From an uncultured bacterium (GTDB lineage: Bacteria; Desulfobacterota; Binatia; UBA1149; CAITLU01), in the NCBI GenBank assembly GCA_903893315.1, contig CAITLU010000052.1, forward strand, positions 1 to 64,000: 64,000 bases of DNA. Direction: 5' to 3'. The position numbers were made by a program, and so were the translations under genes. Below, one piece after another: positions 61,957-64,000 of this stretch (position 1 is its first letter; every line of letters begins with the position of its first letter). The notes below the pieces were generated by a model. The model was not told the origin of the DNA. It saw nothing but the letters and a program-made list of their open reading frames with translations, and made no database searches.

Positions 61957-63045
61957 TCAGATGCCCAGCGATTTCAGCGGCAGTTCGACCGGGATGCTGA
62001 TGCGCGGTTCGCGATCGAGTCCGGCTATCTTCAGTCTGCGCAGGTAGTCGCGGACCTGCCTGGCGTAAAGGAAAGCCAGCCGTGAGATGCCGAGCTGTAT
62101 GTCGTGAAGGCCGCCGCCGCCGAGGATCGCGCGTGGTTCGATCGTCTGCGGCTCCAGTGTGAGTTGGAACATGGCCTGCTCGCCGACGTCGAGGATAGAG
62201 TGGATTTCCTCGGCACGTTCGGGATGGTGGCGCAGGAACCACTCGAGGTGACGTACGGCGTATGCGAGGTGGCGGCCTTCGTCCTGCATGCACAGGCGAA
62301 AGATGGTCTTTTCGACTTCGGTCGGAGCCAGGAACTCGCCGGCGTGGAACAGCGTCAGCGAAAAACCTTCACACAAAATGTGCATCAGCGCGCCCGCGGT
62401 CGTGTAGTCGGGAGCTTGAATGACCGCCGACAGCAGCTGCTGCTGACAAGGCGAATCCATCAGCAGGCCGCCGCCGTTGGCCAGCGCGCGCTTGCGAAAG
62501 ACGTCGGTGTGACGGGCCTCATCCATGACCTGGGTGGCCAGGAAGAGTTTCACTTCGTGGAAGTCGCGGTCGATGCGCGACATCCACCTGGCGGTCACGT
62601 CGTCGGCGACCATCTCGATTCCGGCCAGGCCGGTGCACATCTGGCACAGAGCCTTCTCGAGATCTGCGGGAAGCTCTTGCAGCAGATCCCAGGGAATGTC
62701 GGTCACCGAGTTCCACTGGCGCGTGACGGCTTCGTCGTAGAGGCCGGCGGCGTTGTCCGACCACAGCAGTGAGCGGTCGTTGAGGTCGTAGAAGCCGGGC
62801 GAGGTGATGGTTTCGGGAAGGTAGCTGCCGCGCGGGGCCAGGCCGGCGCGGCCCGAAGCGCGTTCGGGAATCTTTGCGTAGTGGCCGGTCTCGACGTCGA
62901 CCAGGCGCAGTCCGACCGGGCCGGGCACCGAGGTGTGTCCCCAGCCGCTCGGATTGGAGTCCATCCAGGCCAGGCTGAAGTTGCCGCGGGCCATTTCGCG
63001 CAGCCGGTCGAGTCCGGTGTCGACGATAGTTGTATGACGTGCCAT
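61957..63045 (-). CDS. Diiron ferritin-like (ribonucleotide reductase R2-like) oxidase
   Basis: ATG at 63045 (MARHTTIVDTGLDRLREMARGN) gives 362 residues; longer frames add unsupported sequence. Four-helix diiron ligands are visible: the Glu of CTGLAGIEMVADDV, the Glu/His of MDEARHTDVF, the Glu of CEGFSLTLFH and the Glu/His of QDEGRHLAYAV. That E-EXXH-E-EXXH layout is used by R2-like and AurF/desaturase-type oxidases. There is no Tyr radical context that proves a reductase role. It may oxidise a lipid or aromatic substrate. A small SCP2-like protein follows. Confidence 0.82.
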   Translation of the reverse strand: MARHTTIVDTGLDRLREMARGNFSLAWMDSNPSGWGHTSVPGPVGLRLVDVETGHYAKIPERASGRAGLAPRGSYLPETITSPGFYDLNDRSLLWSDNAAGLYDEAVTRQWNSVTDIPWDLLQELPADLEKALCQMCTGLAGIEMVADDVTARWMSRIDRDFHEVKLFLATQVMDEARHTDVFRKRALANGGGLLMDSPCQQQLLSAVIQAPDYTTAGALMHILCEGFSLTLFHAGEFLAPTEVEKTIFRLCMQDEGRHLAYAVRHLEWFLRHHPERAEEIHSILDVGEQAMFQLTLEPQTIEPRAILGGGGLHDIQLGISRLAFLYARQVRDYLRRLKIAGLDREPRISIPVELPLKSLGI

Positions 63046-63338
63046 GGCTTCGTGTCGTTGTGCGGCCGACGCTGCCGAGCCGAAAAGCGACTGGGTGTTA
63101 GCGCAAGGCCCGTGCCACTGAAGCGGCGTCGGTGAGTGCGCGGCCCGTGAGGAGAAACAAGCGGTATTCCACATACTTGAAAATCGTGTCCGCCACTCCG
63201 GCGCGTCGTCGTCGCGTCGGTGGCGAGCCGGCGTTCTTGCGGGCGGCAATGGTTCGGAGTTGGACTTCCCAGTTTCTCCACGCCAAGAGCCGAGCGCGCC
63301 GGCCCGGCGGATCCCGGTTTCGCAACGCGACACCTTCA

Positions 63339-64000
63339 ATGAACGACCAACGACATGACCCGCAGCCCGAGTCCCCGGCGCCGCCCCTGCCGCTGTTCGT
63401 GGCCTATCCACGCCTGGCCGCCTCGCTCCCGCGCCTCGTCCTCGGGACTTTTCCCACCCCGGTCTCTTCCATGCGGCGCCTCGGCGCGGTGGTCGGGCTG
63501 GCCGATCTCTTCTTGAAGGACGACGGTCCGAGCAGTGAGTTCTACGGCGGCAACAAAGTCCGCAAACTCGAGTTTCTGCTGGCAGCGGCCCTCGGCCGCG
63601 GTTTTCGGGAGGTGCTCACCGTCGGCTACGCCGGTTCCAACCACGCCACCGCTACCGCGGTTCACGCCGAGCGCGTCGGCATGCGCAGTATCTCGATGTT
63701 GCTGCCCCAGCCCGGCGCCGCCTATCTGCGCAGCAACCTGCTGCTGAGCCTGGCGGCCGGCGCCGAACTTCACGAGTACCGCTCGCCGCTCGTGCTGGCC
63801 GCGGGTGTGCTGTTGGAGATGCTGCGTCACACGCTTCGTCACGCGCGTCCGCCGTTCTTCATTCCGCCCGGAGGGTCGTCCGCGCTCGGCACGGTCGGGT
63901 TCGTGAACGCAGCCTTCGAACTGGCCGAGCAGGTCAAGGCCGGCGTCGCGCCGATACCGGATCGAGTCTACGTCGCCTTTGGAAGCATGGGCAGTGTCGT
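63339..64000 (+). CDS. PLP-dependent enzyme, ACC deaminase/D-cysteine desulfhydrase family (partial, cut by window end)
   Basis: An ATG at 63339 (MNDQRHDPQPESPAPPL) opens a frame that runs off the window; 220 residues are visible. The PLP Lys sits in FYGGNKVRKLEFLLAAA, with the family blocks GYAGSNHATATAVHAERVG and PPGGSSALGTVGFVNAAFELAEQV. This family splits ACC, D-cysteine or related amino acids. No ribosome site is clear. 293 bases separate it from the divergent diiron gene; nothing else was found there. Confidence 0.88.
   Translation, partial: MNDQRHDPQPESPAPPLPLFVAYPRLAASLPRLVLGTFPTPVSSMRRLGAVVGLADLFLKDDGPSSEFYGGNKVRKLEFLLAAALGRGFREVLTVGYAGSNHATATAVHAERVGMRSISMLLPQPGAAYLRSNLLLSLAAGAELHEYRSPLVLAAGVLLEMLRHTLRHARPPFFIPPGGSSALGTVGFVNAAFELAEQVKAGVAPIPDRVYVAFGSMGSV

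Overview
This window is a high-GC chromosomal segment from a Gram-negative bacterium. Evidence for this is an outer-membrane porin, Sec signal peptides, a sigma-54 activator, a complete menaquinone operon, and secreted proteins with Cys-rich 'CDDGN...GDGCD' repeats. Five acyl-CoA dehydrogenases, a CoA-transferase, a glycyl radical enzyme, an indolepyruvate oxidoreductase and a probable selenoprotein point to an uncultured deltaproteobacterial-type lineage such as Binatota/Desulfobacterota. That placement is an inference from gene content. No rRNA, tRNA, CRISPR array, insertion sequence or prophage was seen.

Layout. 1-380: a contig-end-like stretch with an interrupted reading frame and long C and G homopolymers. 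381-6166 (minus): a sulfate-uptake operon (DUF2292, cysT, cysW, cysA, porin, sulfate-binding protein), headed by a near-consensus sigma-54 promoter at 6234-6249 and facing a divergent NtrC-type activator (6401-7963). 8038-9264: an ACAD10/11-like dehydrogenase. 9833-17252 (plus): TetR, acyl-CoA dehydrogenase, biotin-dependent carboxylase beta and alpha subunits, and an AtuA-family protein, i.e. a leucine/acyclic-terpene type beta-methyl acyl-CoA module. 17295-21703 (minus): nucleoside hydrolase, glycyl-radical activase and a glycyl radical enzyme of the GCVE class. 21941-24949: metallo-beta-lactamase-fold protein, POT transporter, YaeQ. 25103-30155 (minus): a 52-residue membrane protein, an acyl-CoA dehydrogenase coupled to a SprT-like protein, DedA, an ArsC-like selenoprotein with an in-frame UGA and a bSECIS-like hairpin, and an FAD oxidoreductase. 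30643-34051 (plus): iorA, iorB and a phenylacetate-CoA ligase, all overlapping. 34065-37663 (minus): a thioesterase, and a TetR plus acyl-CoA dehydrogenase pair that looks heteromeric, with a TetR-type palindrome at 37681-37699.

37754-42649 (plus): DUF3604 protein, parvulin isomerase and HupE/UreJ protein. 42840-44057: a CoA-transferase. 44285-45571: a secreted dockerin-like protein. 45770-56120 (minus): a complete classical menaquinone operon in the order merR-menG-menF-menD-menH-menB-menA-menC-menE, with mostly overlapping genes. 56192-57705: two Tad pilus-type proteins. 58449-61377: a membrane protein and a secreted beta-helix protein. 61459-63045: a possible SCP2-like protein beside an R2-like diiron protein. 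63339-64000: start of a PLP enzyme, cut by the window end.

Together the genes suggest a heterotroph that funnels branched-chain, terpenoid, sterol-like or aromatic acids through CoA thioesters, respires with menaquinone, and keeps oxygen-sensitive chemistry (glycyl radical, ferredoxin-linked 2-oxoacid oxidation). The strongest unusual items are the selenoprotein, the sigma-54 control of sulfate uptake, and the orphan glycyl radical enzyme beside a nucleoside hydrolase.
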